A stretch of 64,000 bases of DNA from Novosphingobium sp. (lineage in GTDB: Bacteria; Pseudomonadota; Alphaproteobacteria; Sphingomonadales; Sphingomonadaceae), in the NCBI GenBank assembly GCA_016719755.1, contig JADJYM010000016.1, positions 186,001-250,000 on the forward strand. Reading direction: 5' to 3'. Each line of letters begins with the position of its first letter. Position 1 is the first letter of the stretch. Both the position numbers and the translations under genes were made by a program. Below are positions 1 to 8,064 of this stretch, in pieces. The notes under the pieces were generated by a model that had not been told where the DNA came from, made no database searches, and saw only the letters and a program-made list of their open reading frames with translations.

Positions 1-291
1 CACGTGGTTGGCGTTGATTTCCATGCCGACGCCGACGAACCGCGTCCGGTCGACACACCAGCCCGCCGCCACCGATCCCACGGTTTCCGCGAAAGCCACC
101 GAGGCCCCGCCGTGGAGCCGCCCGAACGGCTGGCGGGTGCGTTCATTCACCGGCATCCGCGCCTTGATCCAGTCATCCCCGCAGGACAGGAATTCGATTC
201 CCAGCCAGCCGTTCATCGAACCTTCGCCGCCCCGGGTCATTGCTTCAAGGTCGGGGTACTGCCCGCCCCACCAGATCATTGTCTTGCTCAT
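1..291 (-). CDS. PaaI-family hotdog thioesterase, C-terminus beyond the window
   Basis: The first 97 codons are visible; the frame is open to base 1 and the rest lies outside. The reading starts at an ATG at 291 with the peptide MSKTMIWWGG. The hotdog signature LHGGAS lies at residues 59-64, followed by a glutamate at 69 in the usual acid position of PaaI/YdiI-type acyl-CoA thioesterases. Members hydrolyse small acyl-CoA thioesters, often aryl or dihydroxynaphthoyl, in the cytoplasm. It lies downstream of the Baeyer-Villiger monooxygenase on the same strand, separated by two G/C-rich hairpins, so co-transcription is uncertain. The substrate cannot be inferred. Confidence 0.85.
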   Translation of the reverse strand, partial: MSKTMIWWGGQYPDLEAMTRGGEGSMNGWLGIEFLSCGDDWIKARMPVNERTRQPFGRLHGGASVAFAETVGSVAAGWCVDRTRFVGVGMEINANHV

Positions 292-350
292 CGCCAGCGG
301 GATAACCTCAAAGCGGCAGCGCTGGCAATCAGCGCCATCGACCAAGGAAA

Positions 351-376
351 AACCCTCCCCTGTGAGGGGGAGGGTT
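351..376. repeat. G/C-rich hairpin (10-bp stem)
   Basis: AACCCTCCCC (351-360), a 6-nt loop TGTGAG, and GGGGAGGGTT (367-376) form a perfect 10-bp stem. It lies in the gap between the monooxygenase and the thioesterase. It belongs to the C4TC4 / G4AG4 family of short palindromes found in several other gaps of this window (14335, 42851, 47985, 48059, 49243). Confidence 0.7.
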
Positions 377-421
377 GGATGGGGGTGTACGGCGCCGGGG
401 GAGCAGAGCCCCCTCGGCGAG

Positions 422-442
422 CCCCTCCCCGCCGGGGAGGGG
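422..442 (-). terminator. Candidate terminator of the monooxygenase gene
   Basis: CCCCTCCCC (422-430), loop GCC, GGGGAGGGG (434-442) make a perfect 9-bp stem 19 bases past the monooxygenase stop codon on the minus strand. There is no clear U-tract, so it could equally act as an mRNA 3'-end stabiliser. It is the second palindrome in this 169-bp gap. Confidence 0.45.
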
Positions 443-460
443 TTATCCCGCGCGTCTGGA

Positions 461-1990
461 TCAGGCGGCTTCCGTCACCTTCCGACCGGCGCGGACCCCG
501 TCGTAGAGGAATTCGCTGCCTTCCAGGTCGATGTGGGGGATTTCGTTGCGTTCGGCCCAGTAATCCTGGTTGTGGCGCCATTCGGGCTTGTCGCCGCGCT
601 GCGGCATCAGCTTCAGTCCGCGCATCAGGTAGCCGGGGTTGAAGTTTTCCGCCTCGATCCAGTCGGACAGCGGCATGTTGTGGTCTTCCTCGCGCAGCGC
701 CACCTCGATCCGCTTCGCCCCGCGCTCGTCCATGTGGTTGAGCAGGTTGCAGACGAAATCGCCCAGCATATCCACCCGCAGCGTCCAGCTGGCGCGGAAA
801 TAGCCCATCACCCAGGCCATGTTCGGCACCCCGGTGAACATCATGCCGCGATAGTTGACCGTTTCATGCCAGTCGACCGGCTGGCCATCGACCGAGAACG
901 GAATCCCGCCCATCATCAGCAGGTTGAAGCCGGTCGCGGCGACGATGATATCGGCCTCGATCTCGTCGCCGGATTTGGTCCGCACACCCTTTTCGGTGAA
1001 GGTTTCCAGCTCGTCGGTATAGACCGTCAGCTTGCCCTGCGCCGCCGCGCGGAAGATATCGCCTTCGGGGCAGAACGCCAGGCGCTGCTGCCACGGGCGA
1101 TACTTCGGCGTGAAGTGCGGTTCGAACTCGAAGTCCTCCTTGCCGCTGAAGGCGCGGATCAGCGCCTTGAGGTCTTCGAACACCTGGTCCGGTTCCTCGA
1201 TGCAGCGCTTGGTCATCTGGTCCTGATCGAACATGATCTGAGCGCGCACCACGCGGTGGATCGTCGGCTCGTCGATCCCCACTTCGCGCAGGCGGTCGGC
1301 CAGTTCGTTCTTGTTTTCCGAACAATAGAAATAGGTCGGCGAACGCTGGAGCATCATCACGTGCGCCGCCTTTTCCGCAAAGGCGGGAATCACCGTGGCC
1401 GCCGTGGCGCCCGAACCGATCACCAGCACGCGCTTGCCGGTATAGTCGATCGCCGGGTCCCACTTCTGCGCGTGGATGAACAGCCCCTTGTACTGGTCCA
1501 TGCCCGGCCAGTCGGGGATATAGGGCGTTTCGTGATCGTAGTAGCCCTGGCACATCCACAGGAAGTTGCAGGTATAGGTAACGGTCGATCCATCGGCCCT
1601 GCTGGCCTCGACCGTCCACAGGTTGGTCTTGCTGTCCCAGGCGGCGCTGGTGATGGTGTGGCCATAGCGGATGTGGCTATCGATCCCGTTCTCCTCGATC
1701 ACTTCCTGCATATAGTCGAGGATCGACTGGGCCGAGGCGATCGGCGTGCCGACCCACGGCTTGAAGCGATAGCCGAAAGTGTAAAGATCGGAGTCAGACC
1801 GCACGCCGGGATACTTGTGGGTTTCCCAGGTGCCGCCGAAGGTGTCCTTCTTTTCCAGGATCACATAGCTCTTGCCCGGGCACTGGTCCTGCAGGTGATA
1901 GGCAGAGCCCACCCCGGAAATCCCCGCACCCACGATCAGCACGTCAACGTGCGTCGCCTCGCTATCTGCCTTGACCGCAGCCGTCGCCAT
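461..1990 (-). CDS. Flavin-containing / Baeyer-Villiger-type monooxygenase (EthA-like)
   Basis: 509 aa. The N-terminal FAD fold carries GAGISG at residues 21-26 and GGTWETHKYPGVRSDSD from about 52, the arrangement seen in EthA-like class B flavoprotein monooxygenases. The family fingerprint (F/YxGxxxHxxxW) is present as YKGLFIHAQKW at 167-177. The second, NADPH-binding Rossmann motif GSGATA follows at 192-197. Such enzymes insert one oxygen atom next to a ketone or oxidise sulfur or nitrogen, using NADPH and O2 in the cytoplasm. The gene stands alone between DUF2585 and the thioesterase. An FNR/CRP-like palindrome lies about 75 bp upstream of the start. The substrate is unknown. Confidence 0.88.
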   Translation of the reverse strand: MATAAVKADSEATHVDVLIVGAGISGVGSAYHLQDQCPGKSYVILEKKDTFGGTWETHKYPGVRSDSDLYTFGYRFKPWVGTPIASAQSILDYMQEVIEENGIDSHIRYGHTITSAAWDSKTNLWTVEASRADGSTVTYTCNFLWMCQGYYDHETPYIPDWPGMDQYKGLFIHAQKWDPAIDYTGKRVLVIGSGATAATVIPAFAEKAAHVMMLQRSPTYFYCSENKNELADRLREVGIDEPTIHRVVRAQIMFDQDQMTKRCIEEPDQVFEDLKALIRAFSGKEDFEFEPHFTPKYRPWQQRLAFCPEGDIFRAAAQGKLTVYTDELETFTEKGVRTKSGDEIEADIIVAATGFNLLMMGGIPFSVDGQPVDWHETVNYRGMMFTGVPNMAWVMGYFRASWTLRVDMLGDFVCNLLNHMDERGAKRIEVALREEDHNMPLSDWIEAENFNPGYLMRGLKLMPQRGDKPEWRHNQDYWAERNEIPHIDLEGSEFLYDGVRAGRKVTEAA

Positions 1991-2064
1991 CCTTGCTCTC
2001 CATTCTTGCCAGTGGCGCTGTTACGCCATTGCTATCAGTTTCGACTCGAAACGTGTCACCAGCA

Positions 2065-2078
2065 TTGACCGGGATCAA
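2065..2078. promoter_or_regulatory. Possible CRP/FNR-type palindrome upstream of the monooxygenase
   Basis: TTGAC-CGGG-ATCAA differs from the FNR consensus TTGAT-N4-ATCAA at one position. It sits about 75 bp before the monooxygenase start. The right half is part of a tandem repeat, GGATCAAGCC followed by GGATCAAGCC, and of a CCGGG/CCCGG hairpin, so it may instead be part of a terminator for the upstream DUF2585 gene. Confidence 0.25.
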
Positions 2079-2096
2079 GCCCGGATCAAGCCGTCT

Positions 2097-2116
2097 TTTA
2101 GGGCGTTCACCCTAAA
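2097..2116. terminator. Hairpin at the end of the DUF2585 gene
   Basis: TTTAGGG (2097-2103), loop CGTTCA, CCCTAAA (2110-2116) form a perfect 7-bp stem overlapping the stop codon of the DUF2585 gene on the minus strand. The A/T at the base of the stem and its position suit a transcript end. Confidence 0.4.
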
Positions 2117-2699
2117 TGGCGGCCTGCCACTGGCGGATCGCCTCGACCGGCCAGACCAGCATCAGCACGTTGAGCGTCAGGTTGTCGCGGATAAACCACA
2201 GGGTGAACAGCTCGAAAAACACGGCGAGCGCCACGCTGACCTTCACCGGCAGCCTGCTCGCCAGCCAGAAACCCAGCGCCATTAAGCCGATGTCGGACAG
2301 CGAATTGACCACGCTGTCGCCTTCGTATCCCCAGCTGACCGTGACCGCGCGATAGCGGTCGATGATCAGGGGGGAATTTTCCAGCAGTTCCCAGAACGCC
2401 TCGAACGCCACCGCGATCGGCAGGGCCATGCGCGCGGGCTTGCCGCCGAAAAGCTTCCAGCGCCGCCACAGCAGGTGCGCGAAGCCATAGAACAGCAGGC
2501 CGTGGATCAGGTGGCTGGGGCTGTACCAGTCCATCAGGTGCTGGCTGTTTTCGGCCGACTGGACCGTGCCCCACCACAGCTTGACGCTGCCGCAGGTGCA
2601 GATCGCGGTGCGGCCCATCGCCAGAAGGATGCCCCCGGCGGCCAGCGCCGCGGCAAGGGACAGCAGCAGGCCCCGGCGGTCTGGCAGCAGGCTGGTCAT
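2112..2699 (-). CDS. DUF2585 family membrane protein
   Basis: 195 aa. The start at 2699 was chosen because a purine-rich AGGGGG precedes it by about five bases; an ATG five codons earlier would have its GGAGG touching the start. The family core is clear: [20 protein letters not shown], then [19 protein letters not shown], and [15 protein letters not shown]. Hydrophobic stretches at about 8-25, 70-90, 100-115, 140-160 and 165-180 predict four to five membrane segments. This family (UPF0314) is widespread in Alphaproteobacteria and has no assigned function. It is divergent from crtY, sharing a 115-bp intergenic region. Confidence 0.88.
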   Translation of the reverse strand: MTSLLPDRRGLLLSLAAALAAGGILLAMGRTAICTCGSVKLWWGTVQSAENSQHLMDWYSPSHLIHGLLFYGFAHLLWRRWKLFGGKPARMALPIAVAFEAFWELLENSPLIIDRYRAVTVSWGYEGDSVVNSLSDIGLMALGFWLASRLPVKVSVALAVFFELFTLWFIRDNLTLNVLMLVWPVEAIRQWQAAI

Positions 2700-2814
2700 G
2701 GCAATCCCCCTCATCCTCCAAGGACTTGGCGCAGCATGGACGAGCTTGCCCGCTGGCGCAATTGCGCCCGAAAGGCGGTTTGCATGGCCGCGCGGCGGGG
2801 CTACAGCCGCAGGG

Positions 2815-3981
2815 ATGACCGGCCAACGCCATGATATCGCCATCGCCGGTGCGGGACTGGCGGGCTCGCTGATCGCGCTCGCGCTGCGCCGGGCGCGGCC
2901 TGACCTGTCGGTGCTGCTGCTCGAAGCGGCAGACGAACCCGGGCAGGGCGAAACCTGGCACTGGCTGGCGCACCAGTTGCCCGATGGCGCCGATCTGCTG
3001 CTTTCCACCCTGCGCAAGACCAGCTGGGATAGCGGCTACGAAGTGCGCTTTGCCGGCCTCACGCGCCGCCTGCCCGGCACTTGCCATATCCTGACCCCGC
3101 ACGATCTGGGCGCGGCGCTGCGGCGCGAGCTGGATGCGCGCGCGATCCGCTGCCACGCCCGCGTCGCCGCGCTGGAGGCGGGCGCGGTGATGCTGGACAG
3201 CGGCGAGCGGATCGCGGCGCGCACTGTGATCGATTGCCGGGGCTTTGCTGGCGGCGAGGCGTTGAGCGGGGCCTGGCACCACACGCTGGCCCGCCACCTG
3301 CGCCTGCCCGCACCCCACGGCCTGCCTGGTCCGGTAACGATCGACGCCAGTCTGGAACAGGGCGGATCGCTGCGCTTCCTGTCGGTCCTGCCGCTGGGGG
3401 TGGACGAACTGCTGATCGCCGACCATGCCCTGCTGCCCACCGCCCGGCCCGACCGCCGCCTCGCCTCGCGCCGGATCGACGCCTATTCGGCTTCGCGCGG
3501 CTGGCTCGATGCCGCCCTGCTCGGGCATGAGGCGGGCTGCCGGCCAGTGGTTGCGGCGGGAGACTTCGCCGCCTGGCAAAGCAGCCTGGCGATGCCCGGC
3601 GTGGTGCTGGCCGGGTCACGGGCCGGGCTGTTCAACCCGCTGACCGGCCAGTCGATTGCCGCCGCTGCCGCCATTGCCTTGCGGATCGCCGCCGAGGCCG
3701 AGCTGCCGGGCGAGCAACTGGCCGCGCTGATCGCGGGCGAGGCCCGCCGCCACTGGACCGCCACCGCGCCCGGACGGCGTCTGGCCGGGCTGCTCCTGGG
3801 TTCGGGCGCGGGGCTGACCGCGCTGGAGCGGCTTTACGCGCAGGACGAGGCGCTGATCCGCCGGTTCGATTGCGCCGCTCTGACCCGGGCCGACCGCCTG
3901 CGCCTGGCCTGCCCGGCGCCGGGGCGCGGCGGACGCCTGCGGCTTGCCACCGGCGCGCCACTGGGCGATAGCGCTGGGTGA
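2815..3981 (+). CDS. crtY: Lycopene beta-cyclase
   Basis: 388 aa, normal length for bacterial CrtY. It starts [13 protein letters not shown], a dinucleotide-binding motif (glycines at 12-17), followed by [14 protein letters not shown]. Typical CrtY signatures follow: [24 protein letters not shown] and [13 protein letters not shown]. It forms beta-ionone rings on lycopene to give beta-carotene at the inner membrane. The chosen ATG is directly preceded by a weak GCAGG. Longer readings would run into the divergent promoter region. Its TGA overlaps the ATG of crtI by one base, so the two are translationally coupled. The usual TWSFH-like block is diverged here ([11 protein letters not shown]). Confidence 0.92.
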   Translation: MTGQRHDIAIAGAGLAGSLIALALRRARPDLSVLLLEAADEPGQGETWHWLAHQLPDGADLLLSTLRKTSWDSGYEVRFAGLTRRLPGTCHILTPHDLGAALRRELDARAIRCHARVAALEAGAVMLDSGERIAARTVIDCRGFAGGEALSGAWHHTLARHLRLPAPHGLPGPVTIDASLEQGGSLRFLSVLPLGVDELLIADHALLPTARPDRRLASRRIDAYSASRGWLDAALLGHEAGCRPVVAAGDFAAWQSSLAMPGVVLAGSRAGLFNPLTGQSIAAAAAIALRIAAEAELPGEQLAALIAGEARRHWTATAPGRRLAGLLLGSGAGLTALERLYAQDEALIRRFDCAALTRADRLRLACPAPGRGGRLRLATGAPLGDSAG

Positions 3982-5486
3982 TGACTGCGCTTCAAACCCC
4001 GCTGCCCGGCAAGCGCGCCTGCGTGATCGGCGCGGGACTGGGCGGGCTGGCGCTGGCGATCCGGCTTCAGGCGGCGGGCGTGGAGACCGTGCTGGTCGAA
4101 GCGCGCGAAACGGTCGGCGGCTGCGCCTGGGCGGTGCGGCGGGATGGCTTCACCTTCGACGGCGGACCCACCGCCTTCACCGACACGGCCGCGCTTGGTG
4201 CGCTGTGGGCCCTGACCGGCCACGACATGGCGGACGATATCGAGTTGCTGCCGATCAGCCCGTTCTATCGCCTCAACTGGCCCGATGGCGTCAACTTCGA
4301 CGTGACCGGCGATGAAGCCGCGATGGCCGCCGAAGTGGCGCGGATCGCGCCGGGCGACCTGGAAGGCTACGAGGACTTCCTCGACTATGCCGCCAGCGCC
4401 TATGCCGAACTGTTCCCCCGGCTGGATCAGGGCGTATCGCGCGATGTTCCCGCGGTGCTGCGCAGCCTGCCCGGTTTCGTCCGGCTCCAGGGCTGGCGGA
4501 GCCTTCACTCGATGGCCGCCAGCCACGTCCGCAGCGATCGCCTGCGCGAGGCGCTGTCGGTCCAGACGCTGGTGTTCGGCGGCAATCCCTTCTCCACCAG
4601 CGCGGTCTATGCCCTGGCCCACATGCTGGAACGCAATGGCGGGGTGTGGTGGCCCCGGGGCGGCAGCGCGGCGCTGGCCGGGGCGATGGCCCGCCAGTTC
4701 GAACGGATCGGTGGCACGCTGCGGCTCCACGATCCGGTGCTGCACATCGCCACGATCGGCAACCGCGCCCACGAGGTGGAGACGCAAAGCGGCTGGCACG
4801 AGCGGTTCGATGCGGTGGCCAGCAATGCCGACCTGGTCCATTCCTACCGCGACCTGCTGGGCGATACGGTGCGCGGACCCGAAATGGCGCGCAAGCTTTC
4901 GCGCAAAAGCTATTCCCCCGCGCTGTTCCAGGTCCATTTCGCGCTGGAGGGGACCTGGCCCGGGATCCAGCACAACACCATGCTGATGGGCCCGCGCTTC
5001 AAGGGCCTGTTCGACGACATCTATGAACACGGCGTGCTGCCCGCCGACATGCTGATCCACCTCCACCATCCGACCGTGACCGACCCCGCGCTCGCCCCGC
5101 CGGGCAAGAGCGTGCTGCGCGCGATGATCCCGGTCGCCAATCTCGGCAAGCTGCCGATCGACTGGGAAGCTATCGGCCCGCTGATCGAGAAGCGCGTGCT
5201 GGACGAGGTCGGGCGGCGGCTGATCCCGGACATCCATGACCGGATCATCACCGTGTTCCACCACAGCCCGCGCGACCACGCGCTGGATTTCAATGCCCAT
5301 ATGGGAGCCGCGTTCAGCCTTGCCCCGGTACGCAGCCAGAGCGCGCTGCTGCGCCCGCCCAACCGCGATGCGCGGCTGGGCAATTTCTATCTGGTGGGGG
5401 CCGGCACCCATCCCGGCGCGGGCGTTCCCGCCGTGGTCGCCAGCGCCCGTGCCACCGCCCGCCTGATGCTGGAGGACCTGAAGTGA
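3981..5486 (+). CDS. crtI: Phytoene desaturase
   Basis: 501 aa. N-terminal FAD motif CVIGAGLGGLALAIRL, then the family's VGGCAWAVRRDGFTFDGGPTAF block. The C-terminus ends with the carotenoid oxidoreductase signature VGAGTHPGAGVPAVVASARATA. It introduces several double bases into phytoene to give lycopene, which crtY then cyclises. A GTG one codon upstream is possible, but the ATG overlapping the crtY stop is preferred. The next gene starts inside its stop codon. A phytoene synthase (crtB) would normally be next to it but is absent from this window. Confidence 0.93.
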   Translation: MTALQTPLPGKRACVIGAGLGGLALAIRLQAAGVETVLVEARETVGGCAWAVRRDGFTFDGGPTAFTDTAALGALWALTGHDMADDIELLPISPFYRLNWPDGVNFDVTGDEAAMAAEVARIAPGDLEGYEDFLDYAASAYAELFPRLDQGVSRDVPAVLRSLPGFVRLQGWRSLHSMAASHVRSDRLREALSVQTLVFGGNPFSTSAVYALAHMLERNGGVWWPRGGSAALAGAMARQFERIGGTLRLHDPVLHIATIGNRAHEVETQSGWHERFDAVASNADLVHSYRDLLGDTVRGPEMARKLSRKSYSPALFQVHFALEGTWPGIQHNTMLMGPRFKGLFDDIYEHGVLPADMLIHLHHPTVTDPALAPPGKSVLRAMIPVANLGKLPIDWEAIGPLIEKRVLDEVGRRLIPDIHDRIITVFHHSPRDHALDFNAHMGAAFSLAPVRSQSALLRPPNRDARLGNFYLVGAGTHPGAGVPAVVASARATARLMLEDLK

Positions 5487-6064
5487 AGCGCCTTGCGGTC
5501 TATTGCGGTTCCGCCACCCCGGCCGATCCGCGCTATATGGAGCTGGCCGCCGAAGTCGGTCGCAGCCTGGCCCAGCGGGGCATCGGCGTGGTCTATGGCG
5601 GCGGACGGCTGGGGCTGATGGGCGCGGTGGCAAGCGGCGCGCTGGACGCGGGCGGCGAAGTGATCGGGGTGATCCCCGAAGCACTGGTCAGTTCCGAGGT
5701 TGCCAACCATGACTGCACCGAACTGATCGTGGTGGCCGACATGCACCAGCGCAAGGCCGCCTTCACCCGCCTGTCCGACGGGTTCGTGACCCTGCCGGGC
5801 GGAGTGGGCACGATGGACGAGCTGTGGGAGGCGATTTCCTGGGCGCAGCTGGGCTATCACGCCAAGCCGGTGGGCCTGCTCAACGCCTTCGGGTTCTACG
5901 ATCACCTGATCGCCTTCAACCACCGGATGATCGATGTCGGCTTCATCCGCCCGGCGCACCAGGGGATCATGATCGCGGAAGCCGAGCTTGACCTGCTGCT
6001 GGAACGGATGGCGGCGCACCGGCCCCACACCCCGATCTTCGCGATGAAGGCGGGCGACCTTTAA
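5483..6064 (+). CDS. TIGR00730 / LOG-family nucleotide phosphoribohydrolase
   Basis: 193 aa. The hallmark PGGVGTMDE lies at 105-113, with the preceding MHQRK at 87-91 and the N-terminal VYCGS and GGGRLGLMG motifs. Proteins of this group are often mislabelled lysine decarboxylases; characterised ones cleave nucleoside monophosphates to base and ribose 5-phosphate (LONELY GUY activity, cytokinin activation in plants and actinobacteria). The GTG start lies in the 4-base overlap GTGA with crtI, so it is co-expressed with carotenoid genes and takes the place usually held by crtB. The reason for this coupling is not evident. Confidence 0.88.
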   Translation: MKRLAVYCGSATPADPRYMELAAEVGRSLAQRGIGVVYGGGRLGLMGAVASGALDAGGEVIGVIPEALVSSEVANHDCTELIVVADMHQRKAAFTRLSDGFVTLPGGVGTMDELWEAISWAQLGYHAKPVGLLNAFGFYDHLIAFNHRMIDVGFIRPAHQGIMIAEAELDLLLERMAAHRPHTPIFAMKAGDL

Positions 6065-6113
6065 CGCGGCCACCAGCCCGGCGGCGCGGGATTGACTCCC
6101 TGGCCCTCCCGTA

Positions 6114-6140
6114 GGAACGAGAGAAAACCGTATCAGGGTT
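6114..6140 (+). promoter_or_regulatory. Possible EcfG-type (general stress sigma) promoter
   Basis: GGAAC at 6114-6118 followed after 18 bases by GGTT at 6137-6140. The alphaproteobacterial EcfG consensus is GGAAC-N16/17-CGTT, so spacing is one long and one base differs. Start of transcription near 6147 would fit the ribosome site at 6158. The NepR-like gene behind it makes the match more credible. Confidence 0.3.
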
Positions 6141-6171
6141 CCAATTGCGGCGCAGGCAAAGGAGAGCCTCC

Positions 6172-6351
6172 ATCAGCACGCGAAAGGGCTCCGGCCCCGC
6201 TTCCCCGCCCGGCGACAAGCCCATGGCGCTCGACCCGGTCGAGGCGGCGCTGCGCCAGCTTTACGATGCCACGCTGACGGAACCGGTGCCGGATGACTTC
6301 CTGCGCATTCTCGACCAGCTGGCCGAAACGGAGCAGCGCGGGGAGAGCTGA
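6172..6351 (+). CDS. NepR-like anti-sigma factor, orphan
   Basis: 59 aa. The core DPVEAALRQLYDATLTEPVP followed by DDFLRILDQL matches NepR, the small protein that holds the general-stress sigma factor EcfG until phosphorylated PhyR removes it. A strong ribosome site AAAGGAG (6158-6164) stands 7 bases before an ATC codon at 6172, giving an (M)STRKG N-terminus; no ATG, GTG or TTG is at that place. Alternatives are TTG at 6145, which lies before the ribosome site, and ATG at 6223, which has no ribosome site. ecfG and phyR are not adjacent, so this may be a second NepR paralogue. Confidence 0.7.
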   Translation: MSTRKGSGPASPPGDKPMALDPVEAALRQLYDATLTEPVPDDFLRILDQLAETEQRGES

Positions 6352-6524
6352 GGCAGGGGCGAACCGGAAGCAACCCGGATGTGCACCCCGCCGCAGCAGG
6401 AAGCGACGAGGTGCACGGGTTACCGGCCCCGGGCGGGAAGGGTCGAATGGACCGGCAGCCGATTAACGCCTGACTGGCCCGGTGGTTCCGGAGGGATGCG
6501 AGAATCCTCCGGCGCGGGGCGGGA

Positions 6525-6959
6525 TCAGTGGCAGCGCAACCCGCCGGTATCGACCTCTCGCCCGATCGCCCCGCCCAGCACCCCGCCGATCAGCGCTCCT
6601 ACCGTGCGCGAGCCGCGCGGCGCGATCGCATCGCCCAGCAGCGCCCCGGCCGCGGCGCCAACGATCAGCCCGGTGGTGCCATCGCTGCGGCGGCAATAAT
6701 AGCGCCCGTCCTGGCTGCGATAGATCCGGTCGTTGCGGCCCAGCCGCCGCTCGCGGTAATCGCGGCCATCGCGGTAGTATTCACCGGGATCGTAATAGCC
6801 CCGGCGCGGATCGGGCCGGTCATGGTCCCAGCGCCGCCAGTCGCGCCAGTCGTCGGCGCGGCTCGATTGGCGGGGGCTGTCCTCATAACCACCCGCACAG
6901 CCCGAGGCGAGCGGTCCGGCCACAGCCAGCAACAGGCTGCCCACGATAAGGGATCGCAT
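6525..6959 (-). CDS. Glycine-zipper lipoprotein (17 kDa / RcnB-linker-like)
   Basis: 144 aa. Starts with a lipoprotein signal: hydrophobic SLLLAVAGPLASGCAG with the lipobox cysteine near residue 19. A charged middle rich in R, D and Y (residues 25-90) is followed by a glycine-zipper membrane segment GLIVGAAAGALLGDAI and VGALIGGVLGGAIGREV. Such proteins sit in the outer membrane, and family members have envelope-integrity or assembly roles. AAGGAG lies 6 bases before the start. It is convergent with the NepR-like gene and divergent from pheA. Function unassigned. Confidence 0.8.
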   Translation of the reverse strand: MRSLIVGSLLLAVAGPLASGCAGGYEDSPRQSSRADDWRDWRRWDHDRPDPRRGYYDPGEYYRDGRDYRERRLGRNDRIYRSQDGRYYCRRSDGTTGLIVGAAAGALLGDAIAPRGSRTVGALIGGVLGGAIGREVDTGGLRCH

Positions 6960-7109
6960 GATCTGCTCCTTTGTGGTTGTTGGTACACCTGCCAAACCGA
7001 TGGCAAGGCCGATTGGTTCCCGCTTCCCCCGGACGGGAATCGCAGCGGCGCGGGCTTGCGTCCCCCAAGAAATCTTGCCTCCGGCGCGCCCGCGCCCTAG
7101 GGGCGCGCG

Positions 7110-8003
7110 ATGCATTCCTTTCCCGCCCCCGCGCTCGCCCGTGTCGAGGAAATGTCCCAGGCCGCCGCCGCCGATCCGGCGCGCGTCATCGCCTTTCAGG
7201 GCGCGCCGGGCTGCAACGGCCACCGCGCCGCGCTGGAATACGATCCCGCCTGCCTGCCGCTGCCCTGCTTCAGCTTCGAGGACGCGCTCGATGCGGTGAA
7301 GGACGGCACGGCCGGCCGCGCGATCATCCCGATCGAGAATTCGCAGCACGGCCGGGTGGCCGACATCCACTTCCTGCTGCCGGAAAGCGGACTGTTCATC
7401 ACCGGTGAGCACTTCGTGCCGATCACCTATGCGCTGATGGCGCTTTCCGATGGCCCGTTCGCCGCCGCCTACAGCCACCCCCAGGCGCTGGGCCAGACGC
7501 GGCGCTATCTGCGCGCGCGCGGGATCGTGCCGATGGCCTATGCCGATACGGCGGGCGCGGCGGCCTATGTTGCCGAAATGGGCGATCCGCGCGCCTGCGC
7601 GGTCGCCCCGCATATCGCCGCGGAGCTCTATGGCCTGAAGATTGTGGCCGAAGGGATTGAGGATTCGGCGGACAACACCACCCGCTTCGTCGTGCTGGCG
7701 CGCGATCCGCTGCCAGCCGCCGCGCTGACGGGCCGCACCGCCATGACCACTTTCGTGTTCGAGGTGAAGAACATCCCCGCCGCGCTGTACAAGGCGCTGG
7801 GCGGCTTTGCCACCAACGGGGTCAACATGACCAAGCTGGAAAGCTATCAGAAGGGCGCGAGCTTTGCCGCGACCACCTTTTACGCCGACATCGTCGGCGC
7901 GCCGGGCGATCCGGCGGTCGACCGCGCGCTGGAAGAACTGGCCTTCCACTGCAAGGAACTGCGCGTGCTGGGCACCTATCCGCAGGAACTGGCGCGCGGA
8001 TAG
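7110..8003 (+). CDS. pheA: Prephenate dehydratase
   Basis: 297 aa, monofunctional form without a chorismate mutase domain. The dehydratase domain spans roughly 23-200 with FQGAPG, IPIENS and the catalytic NTTRF motif (TRF at 191-193). A C-terminal ACT domain from about 207 to 290 (FEVKNIPAALYKALGGFATNGVNMTKLES) allows feedback control by phenylalanine. It converts prephenate to phenylpyruvate in phenylalanine synthesis. The downstream membrane cassette begins 61 bp later after a short CCGGGGC/GCCCCGG hairpin. Confidence 0.95.
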   Translation: MHSFPAPALARVEEMSQAAAADPARVIAFQGAPGCNGHRAALEYDPACLPLPCFSFEDALDAVKDGTAGRAIIPIENSQHGRVADIHFLLPESGLFITGEHFVPITYALMALSDGPFAAAYSHPQALGQTRRYLRARGIVPMAYADTAGAAAYVAEMGDPRACAVAPHIAAELYGLKIVAEGIEDSADNTTRFVVLARDPLPAAALTGRTAMTTFVFEVKNIPAALYKALGGFATNGVNMTKLESYQKGASFAATTFYADIVGAPGDPAVDRALEELAFHCKELRVLGTYPQELARG

Positions 8004-8021
8004 CACTTTCAATGACTTGCC

Positions 8022-8037
8022 TCGGGGCTTGCCCCGG
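8022..8037. repeat. Short hairpin between pheA and the DUF4129 gene
   Basis: CGGGGC (8022-8027) and GCCCCG form a compact stem around TT/TG just after the pheA stop. It could attenuate read-through from pheA into the membrane cassette. No T-tract follows. Confidence 0.3.
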
Positions 8038-8064
8038 ACCCTGCACCGTGCCACCTCTCTGGCC

